DNA of 19,741 nucleotides from CAZFCK01 sp964517355 (lineage in GTDB: Bacteria > Desulfobacterota > Desulfovibrionia > Desulfovibrionales > Desulfovibrionaceae): contig CAZFCK010000075.1 in NCBI GenBank assembly GCA_964517355.1, forward strand, positions 1 to 19,741, in the 5' to 3' direction. A program made the translations under genes and the position numbers. Positions 1 to 6,457 of this stretch are shown in pieces. Position 1 is the first letter of the stretch. Each line of letters opens with the position of its first letter. The notes beneath the pieces are model-generated. The model was not told where the DNA came from, searched no databases, and saw only the letters and a program-made list of their open reading frames with translations.

Positions 1-44
1 AATGCATAAGAGCATCTAGCGCTTTTCAAGCGTGAGATGCTCTA
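1..44. repeat. Partial copy of dispersed hairpin repeat (cut by window edge)
   Basis: These 44 bases equal positions 333-376 and 17666-17709. They contain the third hairpin of the 106-bp repeat: arms AGAGCATCT and AGATGCTCT around an inner GCGCTT/AAGCGT stem. The rest of this copy would lie left of the window. Confidence 0.85.
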
Positions 45-63
45 AAAGAAAAAAAATAAAGTA

Positions 64-143
64 GCGGGCTTTCGCGCCCGCGCGACGACCAGGGGAGGCC
101 CCTGGACGCCGGGAAAAACGTTTTTCTCATCGCAATTTTTTTT
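64..143. terminator. Stem-loop series ending in a T8 run, possible terminator
   Basis: Two GC-rich hairpins follow each other: GCGGGC/GCCCGC at 64-81 and CCAGGGG/CCCCTGG at 89-105. Next comes the 14-bp palindrome GAAAAACGTTTTTC at 113-126 and eight T at 136-143. This could terminate a rightward transcript entering from outside the window. The T run is not directly next to the GC stems, so the call is tentative. Confidence 0.35.
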
Positions 144-194
144 CAATAACTATAAGTTATAACTGAACTAAATTGAAAAGTTTCGGAAGGGGAG

Positions 195-240
195 AGCGCG
201 AGAGGGGAAACCCTTTTCAAAGGGCTTCCCCTCTCGCGCT
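195..240. terminator. Long stem-loop, candidate (bidirectional) terminator
   Basis: The left arm (195-215) and right arm (220-240) pair over about 20 bp with one A/C mismatch, around a short TTCA loop. The arms contain AGCGCGAGAGGGGAA and its complement. The stem lies beyond the end of the leftward DUF4019 gene and the hairpin repeat. The flanking T tract is weak, so an RNA-stability element is also possible. Confidence 0.4.
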
Positions 241-271
241 TTCTCTTTACAACGAATTTGGCAACACGGCC

Positions 272-377
272 TAGCGCATTTTCGCCTTGAAACAAGGCTC
301 TCCCCTGAAACAATTATCAATTGTTCCAGGGAAATGCATAAGAGCATCTAGCGCTTTTCAAGCGTGAGATGCTCTAG
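272..377. repeat. 106-bp dispersed repeat with three hairpins, copy 1
   Basis: This copy matches 17605-17710 at 104 of 106 positions. It has three stem-loops in series. H1 (284-298) is GCCTTG-AAA-CAAGGC. H2 (303-331) has CCCTGAAACAATT and AATTGTTCCAGGG arms with one A/C mismatch. H3 (341-375) has AGAGCATCT/AGATGCTCT arms with an inner stem. Both differences from copy 2 fall in the H2 loop. The right end contains the stop codon of the leftward DUF4019 gene. No open reading frame or target-site duplication was seen, so a non-coding REP/MITE-like element is the best description. Confidence 0.85.
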
Positions 378-853
378 TGGATATAGTACCCACCGACGCG
401 CCAGTTGCCGTCCTTTTCCAATTGCGCGGTCACGGTTTCAATGGCCCTGGCTTTGTTTTCAAAGCGCGTGTCGAATTGAATGACCACGTATTTGCCGTCC
501 GGAACGCCCGGCAGGGTTTCGGTGTATTGCGCGCTTGCGCGTTCGCGGGAAATCAGTGCGCCAAACGGCGTACGCGCCGCAGCGCATTTACGCTCCCATT
601 CTTCCTGCGACAGCGCCATCTTGAAAAGATCCGAGGCCTCCTGCCAGCTGGCCGCGTATTCCCCCTTGTCGACCAACTCGAGCCAGGACTTTGCCGCGCG
701 CACGGCCTGCCCCATGGCTAATGCTTCCTGTTCGGGAGCGGCGAAGGGCTCGACGGACTCGTTGCCGGGGGCCTCGCCGGCCCAGGCGGGGGTGAGCGCT
801 CCGGGCAACAGCCCCCATGTCAACACTGCGAGAAAAAAAACAATACGTAGCAT
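374..853 (-). CDS. Exported DUF4019 domain protein
   Basis: This 159-residue protein has a signal peptide: M-L-R, a hydrophobic stretch at residues 4-20, and an A-W-A cleavage site at 23-25. The mature part resembles the DUF4019 family: an amphipathic start (KSWLELVDKGEYAASW), then a beta-rich C-terminus ending in W-R-V-G-G-Y-Y-I-H. The function of DUF4019 is unknown; the protein is probably periplasmic. The ATG at 853 is chosen because AGGAG lies 8 nt before it and the signal peptide starts there; a longer frame upstream overlaps ttuA and has no such features. It follows ttuA after 22 nt, so the two are probably cotranscribed. Its TAG stop lies inside hairpin H3 of the dispersed repeat, so the repeat defines its C-terminus. 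Confidence 0.85.
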   Translation of the reverse strand: MLRIVFFLAVLTWGLLPGALTPAWAGEAPGNESVEPFAAPEQEALAMGQAVRAAKSWLELVDKGEYAASWQEASDLFKMALSQEEWERKCAAARTPFGALISRERASAQYTETLPGVPDGKYVVIQFDTRFENKARAIETVTAQLEKDGNWRVGGYYIH

Positions 854-875
854 GGGCTCTCCTTGTCGTCGGATT

Positions 876-1778
876 TCAGGACGCTTCGACCAGCGCGCGC
901 ACTCGGCAGACACCGCACAATTCGGCCGAGGTGGGATAACCGCAACGCAGGCAAGGCGAAACCTCGTGTCCCGATTCGTTTTCGAGGGCCTGGAATCCCG
1001 TCCGGCCCTGTTTGAGAAACAATTCATAAAAATTCAACTTTTGTCCCGGCATGCGTTCTTCCAGGTCCGCCCACAACTCTTTATGCGCAGTAAAGCTCGC
1101 TCCTTTGCTGTAGGGGCAGCCCGAAATATGGTAATCTATTCCGCTTAAAAAACAATAATTGGCCAGCTCAAATTCGCTGAGCCTGTAAAGGGGTTTCACC
1201 TTCTTTGCGAAACTGCCGTCGGCCGGCAAAAATGGTCCCTGATCGCTGAGATAGGCAGTGTCCCAACGCAACAAGTTGGCGAACAGGCGCGCAACCTCGT
1301 CGTCAAGATTATGCCCCGTCGCCAGTGCCGTATAACCGCCTTCCATGGCCAGGCGATTGAACGTGTAGCGTTTCAGTTTGCCGCACACGGAACAAATGGG
1401 GCGTTTCACACAGGAGCGCACCTTTGGAATGGCCAAACCTTCGGAAGCCAGCTCATGCACGATGTACCTGTAGCCGCGCTCTTCGCAAAAACGGACCACA
1501 GAGGCCCGGGAGGCCTCAGAGGAATCCGGTATGCCGAGATCCACATGCAGCCCCGTGACATCGTATCCCAACCTGTGCAGCAGGTGCATCAGGGCCAGGG
1601 AATCCTTCCCCCCCGAGAGGGCGACAAGGATGCGGTCATCGGGTGCGAGTTGTTTATGCGCCTTTATGCCGCGCTCAACCTGTCGCAGGACAAAGACGTC
1701 GAAGCACTCGGGGCAAAAACCTGTATGATGGCTCGGCAGGGCAACGACGGCCTGCTTACCGCAACGCTTGCACTTCAT
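876..1778 (-). CDS. ttuA: TtuA-family tRNA 2-thiolation enzyme (PP-loop ATPase)
   Basis: This 300-residue protein has the full TtuA/Ncs6-like layout. An N-terminal zinc-ribbon pair (C3-C6, C22-C25) is followed by the PP-loop SGGKDS at 55-60, which adenylates the tRNA uridine. C129 and C132 (P-I-C-S-V-C) and C221 (G-C-P-Y-S) match the three Cys that hold the [4Fe-4S] cluster. TGHNLDDE sits at 154-161, and a C-terminal zinc ribbon uses C276, C279, C288 and C291. Family members make 2-thiouridine in tRNA (m5s2U54 in Thermus), taking sulfur from a ThiS-like carrier or from sulfide. The ATG at 1778 has an AGGAAG ribosome site a few bases upstream. A ThiS-like gene lies 424 bp upstream on the same strand. 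The exact target base in this organism is inferred. Confidence 0.87.
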   Translation of the reverse strand: MKCKRCGKQAVVALPSHHTGFCPECFDVFVLRQVERGIKAHKQLAPDDRILVALSGGKDSLALMHLLHRLGYDVTGLHVDLGIPDSSEASRASVVRFCEERGYRYIVHELASEGLAIPKVRSCVKRPICSVCGKLKRYTFNRLAMEGGYTALATGHNLDDEVARLFANLLRWDTAYLSDQGPFLPADGSFAKKVKPLYRLSEFELANYCFLSGIDYHISGCPYSKGASFTAHKELWADLEERMPGQKLNFYELFLKQGRTGFQALENESGHEVSPCLRCGYPTSAELCGVCRVRALVEAS

Positions 1779-1808
1779 TCTCTTCCTATTCTCTCGGCAA
1801 CGGCGGAA

Positions 1809-1828
1809 TCCGGCGCAGCCGCGCCGGA
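1809..1828. other. Perfect 8-bp stem-loop in the ttuA leader
   Basis: TCCGGCGC, loop AGCC, GCGCCGGA. It lies 31 nt before the ttuA start and would form in its 5' leader. It has no T tract, so it is not an obvious terminator. Confidence 0.4.
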
Positions 1829-1850
1829 GCCTCCCGTTAGCTGGTTATTA

Positions 1851-1896
1851 TTCCAATTCCATTTCAAACAAACCGTAATTCCAAATGGAATTGGAA
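1851..1896. promoter_or_regulatory. Perfect 14-bp inverted repeat upstream of ttuA
   Basis: TTCCAATTCCATTT (1851-1864) is repeated inverted as AAATGGAATTGGAA (1883-1896), with an 18-nt spacer. It lies 73 nt upstream of the ttuA start. The symmetry suits either a protein-binding operator or an RNA stem in the leader. Neither function is proven. Confidence 0.45.
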
Positions 1897-1973
1897 AGCG
1901 CGCCAGGACGGTGCGCCCGAAATACATAGTATTTCGCTGCACAACTGAAAACCACGCTTTACATTTCCGCGGC

Positions 1974-2004
1974 AAATCAAAACTGCAGGACGCGGTTTTG
2001 ATTT
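1974..2004. other. Perfect 10-bp inverted repeat, AT-rich stem
   Basis: AAATCAAAAC (1974-1983) and GTTTTGATTT (1995-2004) flank an 11-nt loop. It lies in the gene-free stretch 1779-2202, between the ends of the ThiS-like gene and ttuA. It could terminate the upstream operon or bind a regulator. Nothing else gene-like is seen in this stretch. Confidence 0.4.
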
Positions 2005-2202
2005 AGAAATCGAATCACATGGAGCACATGCCGGCAACGCTGCGATAGGCCATCCGGGGGCTCCGCTTCCCTCTGGAATTCCGGATAGTGGAACAAAATC
2101 AGCGCGAAGACGGCATCTCGTTCAAGTATGAAGCCTAAGGCGAATGTTTACTGGTGCAAAGGTCAAATCCTCTCAGCGGTGGGGGCGGGCAGGGTAGGGG
2201 CG

Positions 2203-2400
2203 CTACCCCCGCGAGCCCACCTTGCGTATGGTCACAATATCGTCATGCCGCAGGGGCAAGTCCGGAGTCAGCAATGTTCCGTCGCGGATGACTAAAACTC
2301 GCGCCGGCTTGAGACCAAGCCTGTTGAGGAGCTGCAGCACCGTGTTGGCCTTCGCCATGCTCAAGGTTTGGCCATCTGGTTCCAAGATAACGGTGGGCAT
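2203..2400 (-). CDS. ThiS/MoaD-like beta-grasp sulfur-carrier protein
   Basis: This 65-residue protein reads as a compact beta-grasp: M-P-T-V-I-L-E-P-D-G, then a helix (ANTVLQLLNRLGL), then VLVIRDGTLLTPD and DDIVTIRKV. That is the pattern of ThiS and MoaD-like sulfur carriers. Family members normally end in Gly-Gly, whose last Gly is thiocarboxylated. This one ends in V-G-S-R-G, with a single terminal Gly. It starts 6 nt after the HPt gene stop with only a weak ribosome site, so translational coupling is likely. The nearby ttuA suggests it may supply sulfur for tRNA thiolation, as TtuB does in Thermus. A ThiS role is an alternative, but no thiamine genes are present here. Confidence 0.75.
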   Translation of the reverse strand: MPTVILEPDGQTLSMAKANTVLQLLNRLGLKPARVLVIRDGTLLTPDLPLRHDDIVTIRKVGSRG

Positions 2401-2406
2401 GGTCTG

Positions 2407-2757
2407 TCACAGCTGCCTTTCGATCAGTTGCAGCACGGTACGCATTTCCTTTTTCAAGACTTCGAGCAAGGTTTCCACTTCCTGAAGATTTCCTTCCTTG
2501 GCCATGGCTTCGATCTTTATGGCCAGATCCCTGCACCCCACCGCGCCCACGGCCCCGGCGGAGCCCTTGAGGGAATGCGCGCTTTTCATGACTTTCACCA
2601 GATCTCCATCTTTCACGGCTACGGCCAAGGACTGTACCTTTTTCGGAACATCTTCGGAAAAGGCGGCGTACAATTCACCCAAAAGATCCCTATCCCCTCC
2701 CAGCCGGGCAAGGGTATCGCGTAATTCCAAATGATTATCCAATCCAAGATCATCCAT
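2407..2757 (-). CDS. HPt domain phosphotransfer protein
   Basis: This 116-residue protein is essentially one histidine phosphotransfer domain: a four-helix bundle with AHSLKGSAGAVGA at residues 60-72. H61 is the phosphorylated histidine expected to pass phosphate between receiver domains in a phosphorelay. No kinase or output domain is attached and none is encoded in the window. The ATG at 2757 is chosen because AGGA stands about 9 nt before it; starts at 2784 and 2805 lack a ribosome site. It is followed after 6 nt by the ThiS-like gene, and a CheY-like receiver gene diverges from it. The receiver is a plausible partner, by position only. Confidence 0.87.
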   Translation of the reverse strand: MDDLGLDNHLELRDTLARLGGDRDLLGELYAAFSEDVPKKVQSLAVAVKDGDLVKVMKSAHSLKGSAGAVGAVGCRDLAIKIEAMAKEGNLQEVETLLEVLKKEMRTVLQLIERQL

Positions 2758-2823
2758 AAGTATATTCCTATCCAGCGAGCCCATTATTCGTGGCCATGAA
2801 CGCAAAGTATGCCACCATGTTGC

Positions 2824-2852
2824 TTAATAATCCCCAATCGTTTATTCGCCAA
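2824..2852 (-). promoter_or_regulatory. Possible sigma-70 promoter for the HPt gene
   Basis: Read leftward, TTGGCG (2852-2847) is followed after 17 nt by TATTAA (2829-2824). Each hexamer matches four of six consensus bases. It would give a leader of about 60 nt before the HPt start at 2757. This is weak evidence from spacing and position only. Confidence 0.25.
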
Positions 2853-2984
2853 GCCCTTTGGCCGCTGTAATCCGCTGCATTCGCACAAAAAAGCGCCGCC
2901 TGATCGATCCCGGCTTTCGGCATGCTTGTTTTCTTTCCCTGAGTGTATTACTTTATAAATACTCGAACAGTGGTGCAGCGGGCC

Positions 2985-3014
2985 GTAAATGTATTGCATC
3001 TCATTTTTTATAAT
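2985..3014 (+). promoter_or_regulatory. Possible promoter for the receiver gene (perfect -10)
   Basis: TATAAT at 3009-3014 is a perfect -10 hexamer about 65 nt before the receiver start codon. No good -35 is found at 16-18 nt spacing (TAAATG or similar), so an activator or a different element may be needed. The 321-bp divergent gap 2758-3078 holds no gene. Confidence 0.4.
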
Positions 3015-3078
3015 GTGGCCGTAACCCGGCGCCTGCGCCCAAGATCTTGTGGACCATCAGCCCCATGGGAGGCGGACG

Positions 3079-3450
3079 ATGAGCGAAAAAAAAGTTTTAG
3101 TCGTTGACGACGAAAAACATATTCGCATGCTTTACAAAGAAGAACTCGAAGCCGAAGGTTATATTGTCGCCACTTCCGACGGCCAGGAAGCCATTCTTGA
3201 TGTCATAGCGAGGGAAAAGCCTCTTGTGGTCGTACTCGACATCAAACTTGGACCCAATCTTTCCGGCCTGGACCTGCTTCAGGAAATCAGGAGCCAGGAT
3301 CACAAACTCCCCGTTATCCTCAGCACCGCCTATGACAGCTTTCAACACGATTTAAAGTCCATTGCCGCTGATTATTACGTGGTCAAGTCTGTGGATCTTG
3401 AAGAACTGAAAAACAAAGTTTCCATGGCCATGAGCAAAGTTCTGCAATAG
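3079..3450 (+). CDS. Single-domain CheY-like response regulator
   Basis: This 123-residue receiver domain has no output domain. Key residues are visible: acidic pair D10-D11 (VLVVDDE), phospho-acceptor D54 (VVLDIKLG), T83 (ILSTAY) and K103 (VVKS). Such proteins carry phosphate in relays or act by protein contact. The ATG at 3079 is chosen because GGAGG lies 7 nt before it; an upstream GTG frame has no such site. The gene diverges from the HPt gene and converges on a STAS gene, which suggests a small signalling group. The cognate kinase is not in the window. Confidence 0.88.
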   Translation: MSEKKVLVVDDEKHIRMLYKEELEAEGYIVATSDGQEAILDVIAREKPLVVVLDIKLGPNLSGLDLLQEIRSQDHKLPVILSTAYDSFQHDLKSIAADYYVVKSVDLEELKNKVSMAMSKVLQ

Positions 3451-3463
3451 GCGCCCACCGCTT

Positions 3464-3501
3464 TCTCCCGGGCTTGGGGAGACGACACCTCGCTTTTTTT
3501 T
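3464..3501 (+). terminator. Possible terminator after the receiver gene
   Basis: Stem TCTCCC (3464-3469) pairs with GGGAGA (3477-3482) across a 7-nt loop. Eight T follow at 3494-3501. The 11 nt between stem and T run is longer than usual. It lies 13 nt after the receiver stop codon, between convergent genes. Confidence 0.4.
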
Positions 3502-3566
3502 ACGAGAATCCTTGGCACCTTGGCAAGAGATGTCTTTCTTTTACTCCAAGGCCAGGAGGAGCTGCT

Positions 3567-3896
3567 TTATTTCTCCAGCTCTTGCCGTATATTGAAGAAA
3601 TCAAACAACTGAACCAAATCAAGCACTTTTACAACCTGTTCGCTGGGGCGCAGGAGCATAAAGCACTTGTCCGCCGCTTCACACTGGTTCTGCATCAAGA
3701 CCATAAAATTGATGCCGGTGGTATCCATAAAACAGACTTGTGAAATATCAAGGGCAACGGTCTGCACCGTTTCCATCCGCATGGCGTCAAGCAGCTCCGC
3801 CTTGAGCGCGGCGATCATGTTCATGGTTGTCTCACCGCGCAGGACGGCAATCAGCGTTCCACCATTCCGCTCCAGGGTATACGTATTTTTCTTCAC
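3567..3896 (-). CDS. STAS domain protein (anti-sigma factor antagonist type)
   Basis: This 109-residue protein consists of one STAS fold: beta strands around residues 14-20, a helix at 27-41, and VALDISQVCFMDTTGINFM at 47-65. D58-T59-T60-G61 aligns with the D-S-S/T-G phosphorylation motif of SpoIIAA and RsbV, with Thr at the phosphorylated position. Family members bind or release an anti-sigma kinase depending on phosphorylation. No such kinase is encoded nearby. The start is GTG at 3896 with a GAGG site upstream. The gene converges on the receiver gene. A second STAS gene lies in the polysaccharide operon. Confidence 0.82.
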   Translation of the reverse strand: MKKNTYTLERNGGTLIAVLRGETTMNMIAALKAELLDAMRMETVQTVALDISQVCFMDTTGINFMVLMQNQCEAADKCFMLLRPSEQVVKVLDLVQLFDFFNIRQELEK

Positions 3897-4313
3897 AATC
3901 GCGCCTCGGTCTCCATGGTTGCAGGGGCGGGCCGTCTTATCATTACCGCATTTCAGGCAATACTATCATGAAGAAACATTATCACCATCAAAAAAACTTT
4001 TTTCGAAAAACGCATCCCGCATCATCTCAAACGGCATTGCCGGGGGGCGGCCATTCCGCTAAAGCCTATCGGCTTTGATTTCAAGGGGAAATCTCCTTCA
4101 ACGGGCTTTCCGGGGGCTCTTATGCGTTGTTTCGCATTGCGCGTTGCCGCGCGCCGGCACGTGGGGCCGCATGGCTGCGCCTGTTCAATGAGTGCTACCG
4201 CAAGCGTTACCGGAGTGCAAGCGGCATCCTTCCATTACCATCGCGCTCCTCGCCGCCGCGACATCGGCGATACGCGCTTGCCCTGTTCCATGGAACGTGA
4301 TAGCCGCTTCCAC
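3897..4313. other. Divergent intergenic region with two adjacent stem-loops
   Basis: These 417 bp separate the divergent STAS and M50 protease genes. No convincing gene is seen; a rightward reading frame running into the protease lacks family similarity before residue M-P-H-I. Two small hairpins sit side by side: AAAGCC-TATC-GGCTTT at 4061-4076 and GATTTC-AAGGG-GAAATC at 4077-4093. The promoters for both genes are presumably here, but no clear hexamers were found. Confidence 0.45.
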
Positions 4314-4967
4314 ATGCCCCACATCGCTGCTATTATCGAACGCATCGCCATTTTTCTCGTGCCCCTGCTTCTCGGCGTGGTCTGCCATGAAGTGGCGCAC
4401 GGCTATGTTGCCTACCTGCAGGGCGATTCCACGGCCAAATCCGCAGGGCGGCTGACCCTCAACCCCATCCGGCATCTGGACCCCATGGGCAGTTTCGTAT
4501 TCTTGCTCACGTCCGTGATAGGCGCTTTTGTCATCGGCTGGGCCAAACCCGTGCCTGTGAATCCCTATCATTTTCGCAACCCACGACAAGGCATGATTCT
4601 TGTCTCTCTTGCCGGCCCCGCCGCCAATCTGCTTCTGGCCGTGCTTTTTTCCCTGGGATTGCGCGGCTTGTTTCCTTTGCTGCAGCAAGGGGGGGGCGTT
4701 ATGGTGGAAAACGTCGTCTACCCCCTGGCCCTGATCTGCCGGGCCGGCCTGGACGTGAACATCATTCTGGCGCTTTTCAATCTTATTCCCCTGCCGCCGT
4801 TGGACGGGAGCAAAATACTCGCCGGTCTCCTCCCTGCCCAGTGGGCCTTCAGGTACATGCGGTTCGAACGCTACGGTCTGATCGTCGTCATCCTTCTTTT
4901 GGCCACCGGGGTGCTGGCCAAAATCATTCTGCCTGCTTTTTACGCCGTCCGGGCAATTCTTCTCTAA
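4314..4967 (+). CDS. Site-2 protease family membrane metalloprotease (M50)
   Basis: This 217-residue polytopic membrane protein has the M50 zinc site: H25-E-V-A-H29 in the first membrane segment and the distant D164 in PPLDGSK. H54 (NPIRHLDP) and the GPAANLLLA segment at 101-109 are typical of the short bacterial subgroup that lacks a PDZ domain. Such proteases cut substrates within the membrane; the substrate here is unknown. The ATG at 4314 is chosen because family similarity begins at once (M-P-H-I-A-A); it has no clear ribosome site, so the start is moderately certain. trpS follows after 70 nt on the same strand, an arrangement compatible with an operon. Confidence 0.88.
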   Translation: MPHIAAIIERIAIFLVPLLLGVVCHEVAHGYVAYLQGDSTAKSAGRLTLNPIRHLDPMGSFVFLLTSVIGAFVIGWAKPVPVNPYHFRNPRQGMILVSLAGPAANLLLAVLFSLGLRGLFPLLQQGGGVMVENVVYPLALICRAGLDVNIILALFNLIPLPPLDGSKILAGLLPAQWAFRYMRFERYGLIVVILLLATGVLAKIILPAFYAVRAILL

Positions 4968-5037
4968 CGTGGGCGGGGTGCATCATCTATTATTCTAAAG
5001 AGTGTACGCATTGCGTCGTTGTCAACATGGAGGAATC

Positions 5038-6033
5038 ATGAGCAATATTGTACCGCGTATCGTATCGGGCATGCGCCCCACAGGGGCGTTGCATTTGGGG
5101 CACTATTTCGGGGTGCTCAAGAACTGGGTCGAGCTTCAAGCCGATTTCGATTGCTTCTTTTTTGTGGCCGACTGGCATGCCCTGACCACTGAATACGCGA
5201 ATCCGCAGCGCATCAAAGCCCATGTGCCGGAATTGGTGAAAGACTGGGTGGCCGCGGGACTTGATCCTGAGAAATGCACCATATTTCAACAATCCCAACT
5301 CGTCACCCATGCCGAACTCAATGTGCTTTTCTCCATGATCACTCCTCTAGGCTGGCTGGAGCGCTGCCCCACGTACAAGGACATGAAGCAGGAGCTGGTG
5401 GAAAAAGATCTCAATACCTACGGCTTTCTCGGATATCCCGTGCTCATGGCGGTGGACATTCTGATATATAAACCGTTATACGTACCCGTGGGCTACGACC
5501 AACTGCCCCATCTTGAATTGACTCGTGAAATTGCGCGCCGTTTCAACTACCTGTACGGAGACTTTTTCCCCGAGCCACAGGCCAGGCTTACGGAGGCGGC
5601 CAAATGCCCCGGCCTGGACGGCCGCAAGATGAGTAAAAGCTACGGCAACTCCATCGCTTTGGGAGAACCCTTAGACAGCGTGCGGCCGAAAGTCATGGGC
5701 ATGCTCACTGATACGAACCGCAAACGTAAAGCAGACCCCGGCGATCCCGACGTTTGCAACTTGTTTCCGTATCATGTGCTCATGAGCGGCGCCGAAGAAC
5801 AGAAAAGCATCCGCGAAGGCTGCGCCAACGCCACCTGGGGCTGTGTGGATTGCAAAAAGCTCTTGCTCCAGAACATGGAAAACTACCTGAAACCCATTCA
5901 CGAGCGGCGCAGGGAGTTGGATGAGAATCCCGGGCGCATCCAGGATATCATCAGGCGCGGCAACGAGCGGGCAATGGATATTTCCGGCAACACGCTTCGT
6001 GAAGTGAAAGAACTGATTAATTTCGATTTCTGA
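5038..6033 (+). CDS. trpS: Tryptophanyl-tRNA synthetase
   Basis: This 331-residue class I synthetase charges tRNA-Trp using ATP. The HIGH signature appears as HLGH at 19-22 and KMSKS at 197-201. The Trp-pocket segment with GYPVLMAVDILIYK at 132-145 is present. Length and motif spacing fit bacterial TrpS. The ATG at 5038 has GGAGG 4 nt upstream. It is preceded by the M50 protease gene on the same strand. A GC stem-loop follows 4 nt after the stop. Nothing unusual is seen. Confidence 0.96.
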   Translation: MSNIVPRIVSGMRPTGALHLGHYFGVLKNWVELQADFDCFFFVADWHALTTEYANPQRIKAHVPELVKDWVAAGLDPEKCTIFQQSQLVTHAELNVLFSMITPLGWLERCPTYKDMKQELVEKDLNTYGFLGYPVLMAVDILIYKPLYVPVGYDQLPHLELTREIARRFNYLYGDFFPEPQARLTEAAKCPGLDGRKMSKSYGNSIALGEPLDSVRPKVMGMLTDTNRKRKADPGDPDVCNLFPYHVLMSGAEEQKSIREGCANATWGCVDCKKLLLQNMENYLKPIHERRRELDENPGRIQDIIRRGNERAMDISGNTLREVKELINFDF

Positions 6034-6037
6034 TTAT

Positions 6038-6057
6038 CGGCCGCCGTCAGGCGGTCG
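6038..6057 (+). terminator. GC stem-loop just after trpS
   Basis: CGGCCGCC, loop GTCA, GGCGGTCG (one G-U pair). It begins 4 nt after the trpS stop. No T run follows, so it may be a Rho-assisted end or an RNA-stabilising hairpin. Confidence 0.35.
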
Positions 6058-6221
6058 TCCCGGGGGCAACGTCCTTTCACGCCGATGCCCTTATTACGGG
6101 TTCCGATTTTTAGGTTTTTGTATTGCTGCGAGCACACAATGCGCAAAGCGCCCAAGACGTGCGAAGGGCACGAGTTGCCCAGTATATCTCTCTGAAATAA
6201 TGACATATTGTTTCCTGGGGA

Positions 6222-6238
6222 CGTCTTGAATCAAGACG
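6222..6238. promoter_or_regulatory. 17-bp near-perfect palindrome, candidate operator
   Basis: CGTCTTGA-A-TCAAGACG is perfectly symmetric around one base. It sits in the 424-bp gene-free stretch 6034-6457 between trpS and the winged-helix gene. Two hairpins lie further downstream: CCGCG-TTAAG-CGCGG at 6286-6300 and ACCGGCC-TGC-GGCCGGT at 6303-6319. A binding site for the winged-helix product is possible but not shown. Confidence 0.4.
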
Positions 6239-6457
6239 GCGACGCGCTCGCATTGTGCCGCTCGAGGCAATGATCACGGCCACGGCCGCGTTAAGCGCGG
6301 TAACCGGCCTGCGGCCGGTGCCGACGGAACGGGAAGCCCGAAGTTCCCATTTCGCGCGGCATCATGGCAGCCGCCGGCTGCGCACGTACCGCCTCCGCTC
6401 AAAAGCATAAGCCCGCGGCAGTGCGTGTTAACATCTCTACCATACGATAAATGCATC

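Noticed and set aside
1775..1975. Leftward 66-codon frame upstream of ttuA
   Set aside because: It spans the inverted repeats, overlaps the ttuA start and has no ribosome site or recognisable sequence.
4122..4313. 64-residue N-terminal extension of the M50 protease
   Set aside because: Low-complexity Arg/His-rich sequence with no similarity to the family; typical members begin at about M-P-H-I and the first membrane helix.
6135..6257. Long-distance inverted repeat CACAATGCG / CGCATTGTG
   Set aside because: Nine bases over about 100 nt with no further pairing is within chance expectation.
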